A stretch of 64,000 nt of DNA from Bacteroidetes bacterium HGW-Bacteroidetes-7. Its GTDB lineage: Bacteria > Bacteroidota > Bacteroidia > Bacteroidales > UBA932. The position numbers and the translations under genes are program-made. Location: contig PHDA01000001.1 in the NCBI GenBank assembly GCA_002842465.1, forward strand, positions 62,001-126,000, written 5' to 3'. The notes beneath the pieces were generated by a model that ran no database searches, was not told the origin of the DNA, and saw nothing but the letters and a program-made list of their open reading frames with translations. Position 1 is the stretch's first letter, and each line of letters starts with the position of its first letter. Of the stretch, positions 1 to 9,079 are shown in pieces.

Positions 1-89
1 AAATATGGACAGGTAGGCCATTGCATGTTGAAAAAAATTCCATTGAATCTATTTTAGGCAAAATTAATAGAATTTATACATTAATTTCA

Positions 90-97
90 TACTTTTG
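90..97 (+). promoter_or_regulatory. Bacteroidota -7 box for the first lipoprotein gene
   Basis: TACTTTTG matches the TAnnTTTG consensus of Bacteroidota housekeeping promoters. It lies about 50 bp before the ATG at 147, giving a leader of roughly 45 nt. No convincing -33 TTTG was found. Confidence 0.55.
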
Positions 98-146
98 TGT
101 AAACTAGGCCAGAACTACAATTTGACCCTTAAACATTTAAAAAATT

Positions 147-677
147 ATGAAGAGAATGAAGCAAAGATTGTTGTCTGTAATTTCGGTTTTAGTCCTTACT
201 ATTTCACTTACCGGCTGTTTGAAAGAGCTTGAGCCAATTGTGCTAACAGGAACATGGGAACTTGATACCGCAGCGGTAGTAGTAAGAATTGTTTATAACC
301 CATCTGTGGCAGCTGAGCATCCCCAAACTATTAAGTTTTTAAGTGACAACATTAACAGGATTAGAAGGGAACTGATGAAGCCAAACAGAATTGTTTTTAA
401 ACTTCCCAATGTGACCGAAAGTTACTATAATGATGTTCCACTACCAGTTACAGGAACTTTTACTCAGGAAAACGCATATTTTAGGATGGTAAATCCTCTC
501 TTCCCGGCAGGGATTGCAGGAGCATCCGATAATCTAAGAATGGAGCTGTATTATGATCGCGACTATTTGATGTTTATCCTTTATACACTCCTTACCGACG
601 ACGATGACCCTTCTAGTGTGTATGACAGATTAATTGATTCATACCACGGCGTTGGTCTATACAAAAAGGCCAACTAA
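147..677 (+). CDS. Hypothetical lipoprotein
   Basis: A 176-residue protein with a type II signal peptide: a basic start, a hydrophobic core and the lipobox LTGC near residue 24. It is therefore probably a lipid-anchored envelope protein. The mature part begins with LTGTWELDT, a pattern common in lipocalin-like Bacteroidota lipoproteins, and has an acidic stretch (DDDDP) near the C-terminus. I cannot name a family or function. It has its own -7 box and a strong terminator right after the stop, so it looks monocistronic. It converges on frdB. Confidence 0.75.
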   Translation: MKRMKQRLLSVISVLVLTISLTGCLKELEPIVLTGTWELDTAAVVVRIVYNPSVAAEHPQTIKFLSDNINRIRRELMKPNRIVFKLPNVTESYYNDVPLPVTGTFTQENAYFRMVNPLFPAGIAGASDNLRMELYYDRDYLMFILYTLLTDDDDPSSVYDRLIDSYHGVGLYKKAN

Positions 678-708
678 TAGCGGATAACCTGAAAATAAGA
701 TTAATCAA

Positions 709-738
709 GAAAAGCTGCCAAATGGCAGCTTTTCTTTT
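709..738 (+). terminator. Rho-independent terminator between the lipoprotein gene and frdB
   Basis: A perfect 11-bp stem (GAAAAGCTGCC / GGCAGCTTTTC) with a 4-nt loop, followed by TTTT on the + strand. It sits 30 bp after the lipoprotein stop. The A-rich left arm could also help terminate the convergent frd transcript. Confidence 0.85.
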
Positions 739-762
739 AACATTTAACCTTTAAAAATTTTG

Positions 763-1542
763 TTAGTCCTTAATTTTTGCAAGTAAATACTCTCTGTTCA
801 TTCTTGCTATATGAGAGATAGATATGCTTTTAGGGCACTCAATCTCACAAGCACGAGTGTTTGTACATGCTCCAAAACCAAACTCATCCATCTTTGCTAC
901 CATCTCCTTAACCCTTCTTGCTGCCTCAATTTTGCCTTGTGGCAACAAAGCAAGTGAACTGACCCTTGCCGAAACAAAGAGCATTGCCGAACCGTTTTTG
1001 CAGGTGGCAATGCAAGCACCGCAACCAACACACGAAGCGGCATCCATACTCTCCTCTGCATCATCTCTGGGAACAGGAATTGTGTTTGCATCGGGCACAC
1101 CTCCGGTATTTACCGAAACATATCCTCCCGCCTGTAGAATTTTATCAAGTGCATTTCTTTCAACAATAAGATCTTTTATGACCGGCATTCCGGCTGACCT
1201 CCAAGGTTCGATGGTAATTGTCTCACCATCTTTGAATTTACGCATATGCAGCTGGCATGTGGTAATATCATCATCGGGGCCGTGTGCCCTTCCGTTAATG
1301 TAAAGCGAGCACATCCCGCAAATTCCTTCGCGGCAGTCGTGGTCAAATGCAACCGGTTGGTCGCTCTGGCATCCCTTGTTTACCGCAACGGGGTCTGCTC
1401 CGCCGCGAATAAGCTGGTCGTTCATGATGTCAAGCATTTCCAGAAATGAGGTATCAGGAGAGATATCCCTCACCTCATATGTATGGAATGATCCCTTCTC
1501 CTTTGCGCTTTTCTGACGCCAAACCTTTAGTTTAAAGTCCAT
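763..1542 (-). CDS. frdB: Fumarate reductase/succinate dehydrogenase iron-sulfur subunit
   Basis: Electron-transfer subunit of quinol:fumarate reductase, passing electrons between quinol and the FrdA flavin at the inner membrane. The plant-type [2Fe-2S] ligands lie in [10 protein letters not shown], and the [4Fe-4S]/[3Fe-4S] cysteines in [11 protein letters not shown] and in [12 protein letters not shown]. Length (259 aa) fits Bacteroidota FrdB. I start at MDFKLKVW (1542), not the track's 1581, because family members begin there and it leaves 13 nt after the frdA stop rather than an overlap. It is cotranscribed with frdA. Physiological direction (fumarate reduction) is inferred from the anaerobic gene content. 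Confidence 0.95.
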   Translation of the reverse strand: MDFKLKVWRQKSAKEKGSFHTYEVRDISPDTSFLEMLDIMNDQLIRGGADPVAVNKGCQSDQPVAFDHDCREGICGMCSLYINGRAHGPDDDITTCQLHMRKFKDGETITIEPWRSAGMPVIKDLIVERNALDKILQAGGYVSVNTGGVPDANTIPVPRDDAEESMDAASCVGCGACIATCKNGSAMLFVSARVSSLALLPQGKIEAARRVKEMVAKMDEFGFGACTNTRACEIECPKSISISHIARMNREYLLAKIKD

Positions 1543-1555
1543 ATCCTGTAAATGG

Positions 1556-3502
1556 TTAGTCTTTGTAATTCCGTGTAGCAATTTTCACAAACTCATAGTT
1601 AAGATGCTCTTTGTGAAGAACGGGAGCTTTTTCTCCTCCCTGATATTCCCAGCAGCTTACATACATAAAGTTATTATCATCTCTAAGTGTCTCTCCATCT
1701 TCTGTCTGCATCTCTTCACGGAAGTGTCCTCCGCAGGACTCCTTTCTGTCGAGTGCATCCATTGCCATCAATTCACCAAGCTCCAAAAAGTCGGCAACTC
1801 TGATTGCCTTCTCTACCTCCTGATTAAGCTCCGAATTCTCTCCGGGAACATAAACGTTTTTCCAGAAATCCTCTCTTAGCTTCTTAATTTCGATGATTGC
1901 CGTTTTCAGCCCCTCTTCGTTACGAGCCATCCCCACATAATCCCACATAATGTGGCCTAATTTCTTGTGGAAGTGATCAACCGGCTCCTTGCCCTTTATG
2001 GCAAATAACTTGTCAATTTTGGCCTTAATGGCACTCTCTGCCTCTTCGAAGGCAGGGTGGGAGGTATCTGTCTTTTTTGCCTGAATTTTTCCGGCAAGAA
2101 AATCACCGATTGTGTATGGAAGAATGTAATATCCGTCGGCAAGACCCTGCATAAGCGCAGATGCTCCCAAGCGGTTTCCTCCGTGGTCGCTAAAGTTTGC
2201 CTCTCCAATTGAGAAGAGACCAGGTACTGTTGTCTGAAGATTGTAGTCAACCCAAAGACCTCCCATTGTGTAGTGAATGGCAGGGTAAATCATCATGGGC
2301 TCGTCGTATGGATTTACATCTGTTATCTTCTCATACATCTGGAACAGGTTGCCGTATCGCTCCTCTATTACCTTTTTGCCAAGTCTGTCAATTGAGTATT
2401 TAAAGTCAAGGTAAACTGCAAGACCGGTTTCATTCACGCCAAATCCTGCGTCACACCTCTCTTTTGCAGCCCTAGAAGCTACATCGCGAGGTACCAGGTT
2501 TCCGAAAGCAGGATATCTGCGTTCTAAGTAGTAATCTCTGTCTTCTTCAGGAATTTGCGATGCCTTAATCTTTTTCTCACGTAGTTTTTCTACATCCTCT
2601 TTTTTCTTTGGAACCCATATCCTTCCGTCATTTCTGAGCGACTCACTCATAAGAGTCAGTTTTGATTGCTGCTCACCGTGTACCGGAATGCAGGTAGGGT
2701 GTATCTGGGCAAATGATGCATTGCTGAAAAATGCCCCTTTTTTAAAACATTGCCAAACAGAAGATCCGTTGCTGTTCATTGCGTTGGTCGAGAGGAAAAA
2801 TACATTTCCGTAGCCTCCTGTTGCAATTACAACTGCATGAGCTCCGTATCGCTCTATCTCGCCTGTTATCAAGTTCCTGACTATAATTCCCTTTGCCTCT
2901 CCATCAATAAGTACTAGGTCGAGCATCTCTCTCCTGGTGTAAGATTTAACAGTTCCCAGGTGAATTTGGCGGTTTAGAGCTGCATAGGCGCCCAAAAGAA
3001 GCTGTTGCCCGGTTTGACCCCTTGCATAAAAAGTTCTACTTACCTGAGAACCTCCAAATGAGCGGTTGTCAAGCAACCCTCCATATTCCCTTGCAAATGG
3101 AACTCCCTGCGCAACACACAGGTCAATTATGGGGTTACTAACTTCAGCAAGACGATAAACATTCCCCTCTCTGCTTCTGTAGTCACCGCCTTTTATAGTG
3201 TCATAAAAAAGACGATAAACAGAGTCGTTGTCATTCGGGTAGTTTTTGGCTGCGTTGATACCTCCTTGAGCGGCTATTGAATGCGCCCTTCTTGGTGAGT
3301 CGCTTATGCAAAAAACCTTGACATTGTAACCCAGCTCTCCCAACGCAGCGGCCGCCGAAGCGCCACCAAGTCCCGTTCCAACCACAATCACATCAAGCTT
3401 TCTTTTATTCGCCGGACTCACAACACGAATCTGAGACTTATGCCTTGTCCATTTTTCGGATAAAGGCCCCTCAGGTATCTTAGAATTAAGTTTTTCGGAC
3501 AT
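1556..3502 (-). CDS. frdA: Fumarate reductase/succinate dehydrogenase flavoprotein subunit
   Basis: Catalytic subunit interconverting fumarate and succinate. The Rossmann FAD-binding motif [11 protein letters not shown] is at residues 41-51. [10 protein letters not shown] supplies the histidine (about 74) for covalent FAD attachment. HPTCIP (about 270) and the C-terminal SCGGHFREE region are family active-site and capping segments. At 648 aa it is normal for the Bacteroidota type. Bacteroidota loci usually read frdC-frdA-frdB, but here a divergent hexosaminidase gene begins about 120 bp upstream and no cytochrome b anchor gene is adjacent. Confidence 0.96.
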   Translation of the reverse strand: MSEKLNSKIPEGPLSEKWTRHKSQIRVVSPANKRKLDVIVVGTGLGGASAAAALGELGYNVKVFCISDSPRRAHSIAAQGGINAAKNYPNDNDSVYRLFYDTIKGGDYRSREGNVYRLAEVSNPIIDLCVAQGVPFAREYGGLLDNRSFGGSQVSRTFYARGQTGQQLLLGAYAALNRQIHLGTVKSYTRREMLDLVLIDGEAKGIIVRNLITGEIERYGAHAVVIATGGYGNVFFLSTNAMNSNGSSVWQCFKKGAFFSNASFAQIHPTCIPVHGEQQSKLTLMSESLRNDGRIWVPKKKEDVEKLREKKIKASQIPEEDRDYYLERRYPAFGNLVPRDVASRAAKERCDAGFGVNETGLAVYLDFKYSIDRLGKKVIEERYGNLFQMYEKITDVNPYDEPMMIYPAIHYTMGGLWVDYNLQTTVPGLFSIGEANFSDHGGNRLGASALMQGLADGYYILPYTIGDFLAGKIQAKKTDTSHPAFEEAESAIKAKIDKLFAIKGKEPVDHFHKKLGHIMWDYVGMARNEEGLKTAIIEIKKLREDFWKNVYVPGENSELNQEVEKAIRVADFLELGELMAMDALDRKESCGGHFREEMQTEDGETLRDDNNFMYVSCWEYQGGEKAPVLHKEHLNYEFVKIATRNYKD

Positions 3503-3585
3503 TTTTATACCTGTTTAAAAGTGCGGTAAAATTATGTATTTAAAGTAACACTACCAAGATATATAAGGCTTAGTTCCCTTTTTTG

Positions 3586-3593
3586 TATCTTTA
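3586..3593 (+). promoter_or_regulatory. Likely -7 box for the hexosaminidase gene
   Basis: TATCTTTA matches TAnnTTTG at seven of eight positions and lies 28 bp before the ATG at 3622. It falls inside the track's longer reading frame, which supports the internal start. Confidence 0.45.
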
Positions 3594-3621
3594 CCGGACT
3601 ATACACAGACAACCAATTTTT

Positions 3622-5826
3622 ATGATGAAGACAAAACTTTTTGCTCTATGTGCAGCGCTTGCTGTTACAGCTTCACTGGCAGCCCAAATCTCCATTATTC
3701 CCAAACCCAATAAAATAGAGAAGGGGGAGGGGAGTTTCATTTTCGATAAACAGACGGTTATCTACACTACCGAAAAATCGCAACAGAACGCTTCATACCT
3801 TAAAGGGTATCTTAAAAATGCAACCGGGTTTACATTTGAAACAATAAAGCAACCTCCTGTAAATAACTTCATAGTTATTGACATTGCTCCCTCATACAAC
3901 ATTCCTGCAGAAGGGTACTCTCTTGATATTTCAACACAGGGAATAACAATCAAAAGCAGCACCGGGGCAGGGGCCTTTTATGCAATTCAATCACTGTTGC
4001 AGTTAATGCCTCCGACTATATATTCAGGTAAGGCAACAGGTTTTGAGAAGTGGGGGGTACCTGTGGTTAAGATTGAAGACAGCCCTAGGTTTGAATACAG
4101 AGGAATGATGCTTGATGTCTCTAGAACTTTCTTTGATGCTGAGACCGTTAAAAGGTATATCGATTGGATGTCACACCATAAAATCAATAAATTCCACTGG
4201 CATTTAACAGATGATAACGGATGGAGAGTTGAAATTAAAAAATATCCTGAGCTAATCCGTAAGGGAGCCTGGAGAGGTCCGGGCGAAGTACTCAAAGCCT
4301 CTTTCGGGTCGGGCAATCAAAGATATGGTGGTTTCTATACCCAGGAGCAGATTAAGGAGATTGTTGCCTATGCTGCCGAAAGACATATTGAGGTTATTCC
4401 GGAGATTGATCTTCCGGGTCACAGCAAGGCAGTTACCGCCTCATACCCGAATGTTGGATGCGAGGGAGAGATAGGGGAACTTAGTGTTCAGGGCGAAGGA
4501 CAAAACGCTTGGTGCGTAGGTAAAGAGCCAAACTATAAAATGCTTGAAGATATTATCAAAGAGATGGTTAAGCTGTTTCCTTCGAAGAATTTCCACATAG
4601 GAGGTGACGAAGTAAACTACGCTCAGTGGAGCACCTGCCCTCATTGTATAGCTTTGATGGAAAAAGAGGGAATGAAGAATCATGATGAGCTTCTAAACTA
4701 CTTTGTCAGAAGAATGGAATCAATTATTGAAAAGCATGGCAAGCATATGTCGGGCTGGGATGAGATTCTTGACGGAGGCGACCTTAACCCCAATTCAAGG
4801 GTTTACGCATGGAGAAGTGTGGCAAAAGGGATAGAGTCTGTTACAAAAGGACAGCCTACCATCATGATGCCGGGTGAGTACTGCTACTTTGATATGAAGC
4901 AGTCACCTGTTGAAAGAGGTCACAACTGGGCGGGAATCGTAACTCTTGAAAAGAGCTACTCTCTTGACCCTGTAGGAACAGCAAACCTTTCAAGTGATCA
5001 GGCTCACCTCATTCTTGGTGTTCAGGGAGCACTTTGGACTGAATTGCTTGGATGGCCACCAAGATTTATTGATTATCAAACATATCCGCGTCTTGCAGCA
5101 ATTGCAGAGGTAGGTTGGACACAGCCACAGTACAAGGAGTGGAGCAATTTTAACAAGAGGTTGACCAAACATCACTTTGAAAGGATGTATCAGATGGGAA
5201 TCTTCTTTAGGGTTCCGCCTCCCGTTGCAAAGTATGAGAACGGAGCAGTTAAGGCAGAGCTCCCTTACTCGTGGGCAGTCGTAAGATACACCACCGACGA
5301 AAGTGAGCCTACAAGCTTCTCTCCTGTATACAAGGGCGAAATATTTACTGACAAACCTCAAAAATTCCGTTTTGCAACATTCTTCAAAGATGAGCTAAAG
5401 AGTGTTACTATTTCACCTGAAAATGCACCATACACCTACTTGATGCCTGAAACAAGGATTGAAACTTCAATTGAAGAAAACACCAGATTTACTCTTAAAA
5501 ATCTAACGGATTATAAATACGATACATATTTCAGAAGTGCATCAAGAGTTAAGGCAGGTGATTACCTTATCTACCACTTTTCAGAGGCTGTAAGAGCAAG
5601 CAGAATAACGGTTGAGACAGGTATTCCAAATATATCTTTTTATGGAGTTACCGACGGATATGTTGAATTTTCATATGACGGTAAAAATTATGTTACTGCA
5701 GGTTCATTTGATAGGGGAGTAGTTGTTTTCCAACCGGAAAAACCCGTTATGGCAGTCAAAATTGTCATAACTGCTCCAAACGATGGGCATATTCTTTCAC
5801 TTCAGGATTTAAGAATTGAAATGTAA
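3622..5826 (+). CDS. Secreted beta-N-acetylhexosaminidase, GH20
   Basis: Exo-acting enzyme releasing terminal N-acetylhexosamines from glycans, probably in the periplasm or at the cell surface. The start at 3622 (MMKTKLFALC) gives a clean signal peptide ending at LAAQ; the track's 13 extra residues would bury it. An N-terminal GH20b-like domain is followed by the TIM barrel with DSPRFEYRGMMLDVSR, WHLTDDNGWR and the catalytic Asp-Glu pair in HIGGDE (about residue 324). The C-terminal 200 residues look like the carbohydrate-binding beta-sandwich usual in Bacteroidota GH20 enzymes. The stop overlaps the next start (TAATG), indicating translational coupling. Confidence 0.93.
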   Translation: MMKTKLFALCAALAVTASLAAQISIIPKPNKIEKGEGSFIFDKQTVIYTTEKSQQNASYLKGYLKNATGFTFETIKQPPVNNFIVIDIAPSYNIPAEGYSLDISTQGITIKSSTGAGAFYAIQSLLQLMPPTIYSGKATGFEKWGVPVVKIEDSPRFEYRGMMLDVSRTFFDAETVKRYIDWMSHHKINKFHWHLTDDNGWRVEIKKYPELIRKGAWRGPGEVLKASFGSGNQRYGGFYTQEQIKEIVAYAAERHIEVIPEIDLPGHSKAVTASYPNVGCEGEIGELSVQGEGQNAWCVGKEPNYKMLEDIIKEMVKLFPSKNFHIGGDEVNYAQWSTCPHCIALMEKEGMKNHDELLNYFVRRMESIIEKHGKHMSGWDEILDGGDLNPNSRVYAWRSVAKGIESVTKGQPTIMMPGEYCYFDMKQSPVERGHNWAGIVTLEKSYSLDPVGTANLSSDQAHLILGVQGALWTELLGWPPRFIDYQTYPRLAAIAEVGWTQPQYKEWSNFNKRLTKHHFERMYQMGIFFRVPPPVAKYENGAVKAELPYSWAVVRYTTDESEPTSFSPVYKGEIFTDKPQKFRFATFFKDELKSVTISPENAPYTYLMPETRIETSIEENTRFTLKNLTDYKYDTYFRSASRVKAGDYLIYHFSEAVRASRITVETGIPNISFYGVTDGYVEFSYDGKNYVTAGSFDRGVVVFQPEKPVMAVKIVITAPNDGHILSLQDLRIEM

Positions 5827-6407
5827 TGAGAGCTAAATCCATACTAAAATATGGTGCCCTTTGGGGCGTTTTTGAGATTACTCTGGGTTATCTGTTGCAC
5901 TTGTTGAACAGCTCTTTGGCAAGTGCAATACTTATTCCTATTGGAGTTCTCTTCATGTGGGCCGCCTACAAATCATCAAAAAAATGGTGGAGCATTCCCT
6001 TGGTAAGTGTAATTGCAGCTGTTTCCAGAATGGTTATATATACTGTAATTAATAATTTTACGTGCTGTTCTGAGGGGATATTTCCAACTTTGGCAATAGT
6101 GCTGGAGGGGCTTGCCTTTATTTACCCTATTATATTCCTTGAGAAAGAGAAGAAAAAGGGATCTTTCCTATTTGTATTCAAGCCAATACTCCTTTTCTAT
6201 GTAGCAATTCTAGTGTATATGGTTATATTTAAGTCGGTTGCCGCTGTTACTAAGTGGGGCGACCTAAATACTCTTCTGGCAGAATATGACATAAAAAAAG
6301 AGCTGATAGCGCTGTTTCTTGATACGCTTATCAGCTCTGCATTAATTGGAATCGCTATAGTTTTGCAGGAGATATTCCTGTTAATAGTGTACCATAAATA
6401 TGATTGA
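5826..6407 (+). CDS. Multi-pass membrane protein, function unknown
   Basis: A 193-residue protein with about five to six hydrophobic helices and short loops, some lysine-rich (KEKKKGS). The layout resembles small transporter-component or ECF-like membrane proteins, but I recognise no signature. The ATG overlaps the hexosaminidase stop, so the two are probably made together. Its last 53 bp overlap the convergent hydrolase gene, an uncommon arrangement that still looks real because both proteins keep typical endings. Confidence 0.7.
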   Translation: MRAKSILKYGALWGVFEITLGYLLHLLNSSLASAILIPIGVLFMWAAYKSSKKWWSIPLVSVIAAVSRMVIYTVINNFTCCSEGIFPTLAIVLEGLAFIYPIIFLEKEKKKGSFLFVFKPILLFYVAILVYMVIFKSVAAVTKWGDLNTLLAEYDIKKELIALFLDTLISSALIGIAIVLQEIFLLIVYHKYD

Positions 6408-7602
6408 TTTTCAATTCAGCTTTTTTGTTGGCCTCCTCAAGCTCTTTCATGTTGATACCACTCTCTCTCCATTTTGAAATAAGTGGTTTGTAAATGCTGT
6501 TTACCACGTAGTGCTCGGTAGCGCTAAGCTCTTGCATATACCCATTACCCCTGCTGTTGTATATGAGATTGAAATTCATATATCTCTGGCCACTTCCTCT
6601 TTTAAGTGAGAATGTATTATATTTCAGAGCAAGCGCATTATCACAGGCAATAGCATTATCACTATCTTTTGATTTAACCACCAAGGCCGGCTGATTCTCT
6701 CCGGCTTTAACCCAAAGAGGAATCGCTACACCTGCAGGAGGGTAGCCAAGAACTGTCCACATTATGGTCATCTCAGGATCTTCTCCGGGCTTTACACCCT
6801 GAATGGCTACAGAGGCTGTAGATGATTTTCTTGGAATATAGTCCTGATCTATTACCCAACCGGTGAACTTTTCCGGAGAACTCTCCTGTTTTGTAAGGTC
6901 TGTTCCCATAAGTGAATGATAAAAAGAGCGGGATAAATTATTAAAAATCCACTCAGGGGTTATGTTCCTGAAAGGAGATTGTTTTGACATAATCTCAGTT
7001 GCATTTTGATGTCTAATGTAGCCCATACCCTCGTTAAACCTACCGGTATAAGAGAAATTTGTGTAGATTAGATAGCCCTGCGGAGCAATACCCGGGTCAT
7101 TAGCATCAACCTTCACAAATTTATTGTTGTTAGTTTCGTAATAGGCAGCTCCTCCATAAGCATCAACAACTCCAAAATTAGCCTCCACTCTCATAGGCCT
7201 TGGAAGGTTATTAAGGTAGTTTTCAAAATCTTCGAGAGTTTTGCAAACAGCAAGGGCACCATACATTAAATGACCCTCCATATCCATATCCTTAACATCA
7301 TCATCTTTAAGGTTGTAAGAAGCGGTGTTCATGATTGAAAATCCAACATTATTGGTTCCTATCCAAACTACTCCACCCTTGTCCGGACTATTTACAAGCC
7401 CAATGAAATTATATTTTTCTCCTTTAAAAAATTCTACCCTGTTGTTGTCCTCACCGGTGTCACGGTGTTTCCACAATATTGGTCTGCCGTCAGCTGTGAC
7501 CTTTCCTGTAATGATTGCCGAAGTACATGCATAAATATCTGAAGCAAGCAACAGAAAAAGAAGTAAAAGCGACGTAAATATTAGGTTTTTCTTAATTCTC
7601 AT
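6355..7602 (-). CDS. Secreted Ntn-hydrolase of the choloylglycine/C45 (acyltransferase-like) type
   Basis: A 415-residue protein with an N-terminal signal peptide directly followed by CTSAIITG. In linear amide C-N hydrolases the new N-terminal Cys is the nucleophile, and the downstream pattern (GRPILWKHRDTGE, GTNNVGFSIMNTAS, NFGVVDAYGGAAYYETN) fits the C45/choloylglycine superfamily. It would hydrolyse an amide bond of a secreted or host/diet-derived substrate; the substrate cannot be told from sequence. It starts 39 bp downstream of ruvB and may share its transcript. Confidence 0.82.
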   Translation of the reverse strand: MRIKKNLIFTSLLLLFLLLASDIYACTSAIITGKVTADGRPILWKHRDTGEDNNRVEFFKGEKYNFIGLVNSPDKGGVVWIGTNNVGFSIMNTASYNLKDDDVKDMDMEGHLMYGALAVCKTLEDFENYLNNLPRPMRVEANFGVVDAYGGAAYYETNNNKFVKVDANDPGIAPQGYLIYTNFSYTGRFNEGMGYIRHQNATEIMSKQSPFRNITPEWIFNNLSRSFYHSLMGTDLTKQESSPEKFTGWVIDQDYIPRKSSTASVAIQGVKPGEDPEMTIMWTVLGYPPAGVAIPLWVKAGENQPALVVKSKDSDNAIACDNALALKYNTFSLKRGSGQRYMNFNLIYNSRGNGYMQELSATEHYVVNSIYKPLISKWRESGINMKELEEANKKAELKINHIYGTLLTGISPAKL

Positions 7603-7641
7603 AAGGTTAAATTTATATTAGTTTCTATTCTTAGTTATTGT

Positions 7642-8667
7642 CTATTCAGAAAAGAGCGATGGTGAATTAATACTCTCTTTTAAAATGCCCAGGTGCTTAT
7701 AAGCGAGATCTGTTGCCTCACGTCCTCGTGGAGTTCTGTGGATAAAGCCCTCCTTAATGAGGAATGGCTCGTAAACCTCCTCAATTGTTCCTGAATCTTC
7801 ACTTACTGCTGTGGCAATTGTCCCTACTCCGACAGGACCTCCTCTGAACTTGTGAATAATTGTAGAGAGTATTTTATTGTCCATTGAATCAAGCCCTCTT
7901 TTGTCGATATTAAGAGCATCAAGTGCGTAGAGAGTAATGTCGATATCAATTACCCCGGTGCCTTTAACCTGGGCAAAATCTCTAACTCTTCTCAGAAGTG
8001 CGTTTGCAATTCTTGGTGTTCCTCTGCTTCTTCTTGAAATCTCCATTGCAGCTTGCTCTTCAATTGGAATATTGAGAATAGATGCACTCCGTTTAATAAT
8101 TGAAAGTAAGACAGTTGCATCATAATACTCAAGATGTGACTGAATACCAAATCTGGCTCTGAGGGGCGATGTTAAAAGACCGCTTCTTGTTGTTGCACCT
8201 ATGAGTGTAAATGGATTGAGAGTTATTTGAACTGACCGGGCACCTGGGCCTTTATCTATCATGATATCAATTCTAAAATCCTCCATTGCAGAATAGAGAT
8301 ACTCTTCGACAATTGGTGAAAGTCTGTGAATTTCGTCAATAAACAAAACATCTCCCTTTTCGAGACCGGTTAAGAGACCTGCCAGATCTCCCGGTTTATC
8401 CAGAACAGGACCTGAAGTTATTTTAAGATCTACATTTAGCTCATTTGCAACAATATGAGCCAAAGTTGTTTTTCCGAGACCCGGAGGGCCATGAAGCAAA
8501 ACGTGATCCAGAGCTTCGCCCCTCATAAGCGCTGCTTTTACAAAAATTTTCAGATTTTCAATTATCTTATCCTGACCCGAAAACTCTGAAAAATCCTTCG
8601 GCCGGATTTGAAATTCAAAATCCTTATCTTTGTTATCACGCTCTTGTCTGGGATCGAAATTGGCCAT
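7642..8667 (-). CDS. ruvB: Holliday junction branch-migration ATPase RuvB
   Basis: Hexameric motor that drives branch migration of Holliday junctions with RuvA during recombinational repair. Walker [10 protein letters not shown] is at about 60-68 and Walker B FIDEIHRL near 110. Sensor 1 reads [18 protein letters not shown]. The C-terminal winged helix includes [10 protein letters not shown]. At 341 aa it is the usual length. A perfect -7 box lies 25 bp upstream. ruvA and ruvC are not adjacent. Confidence 0.97.
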   Translation of the reverse strand: MANFDPRQERDNKDKDFEFQIRPKDFSEFSGQDKIIENLKIFVKAALMRGEALDHVLLHGPPGLGKTTLAHIVANELNVDLKITSGPVLDKPGDLAGLLTGLEKGDVLFIDEIHRLSPIVEEYLYSAMEDFRIDIMIDKGPGARSVQITLNPFTLIGATTRSGLLTSPLRARFGIQSHLEYYDATVLLSIIKRSASILNIPIEEQAAMEISRRSRGTPRIANALLRRVRDFAQVKGTGVIDIDITLYALDALNIDKRGLDSMDNKILSTIIHKFRGGPVGVGTIATAVSEDSGTIEEVYEPFLIKEGFIHRTPRGREATDLAYKHLGILKESINSPSLFSE

Positions 8668-8691
8668 AGTTACTGACAGTTTTATTTATTA

Positions 8692-8699
8692 CAAATATA
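8692..8699 (-). promoter_or_regulatory. -7 box for ruvB
   Basis: TATATTTG on the minus strand, a perfect match to TAnnTTTG, 25 bp before the ruvB start. It predicts a leader of about 20 nt. Confidence 0.6.
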
Positions 8700-9060
8700 C
8701 TTTAATCTTTTATATAACTTTTTCTTTTTATTATAGTTTGTTGATATGTTGATAAGTAAAGATCTTAACAAATATTTTGAGTTATTAACACAGATTAACA
8801 AGATTTCAACAATAACTAAATTATAATTAAATATAATATTACCAATATTTTATATTAATTACTCGCACAGTTTTCAACAGGGTTTCATAATTATCATTAT
8901 TAAAAATTAACATACCTTATGTGTTGATATATTATAGATAAATAACTGAGAAATTGTGCCAGTAAAATTTGCATCGAAAGAGAATAAATGTATATAATAA
9001 AATGTGCCAATTTTAAAAAATAATTTATCAATAATTATTAACACAATCTGGTTAATAACC
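8700..9060. other. AT-rich ruvB-mfd intergenic region with DnaA-box-like repeats
   Basis: About 360 bp without a gene, strongly AT-rich. It holds five near-copies of a 9-mer close to TTATCAACA: 8739-8747 and 8747-8755 (minus), 8803-8811 and 8871-8879 (plus), 8922-8930 (minus). TTATTAACA also occurs at 8782-8790 and 9035-9043. These resemble relaxed DnaA boxes, but no consensus TTATCCACA is present and dnaA is not in the window. Confidence 0.35.
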
Positions 9061-9068
9061 TATCTTTG
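9061..9068 (+). promoter_or_regulatory. -7 box for mfd
   Basis: TATCTTTG, a perfect match, ends 11 nt before the mfd ATG. The predicted transcript start lies only about 7 nt from the start codon. Confidence 0.65.
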
Positions 9069-9079
9069 CAGTCGCATTT

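Noticed and set aside
824-1449. Plus-strand ORFs opposite frdB
   Set aside because: Antisense shadows of a clearly conserved iron-sulfur protein.
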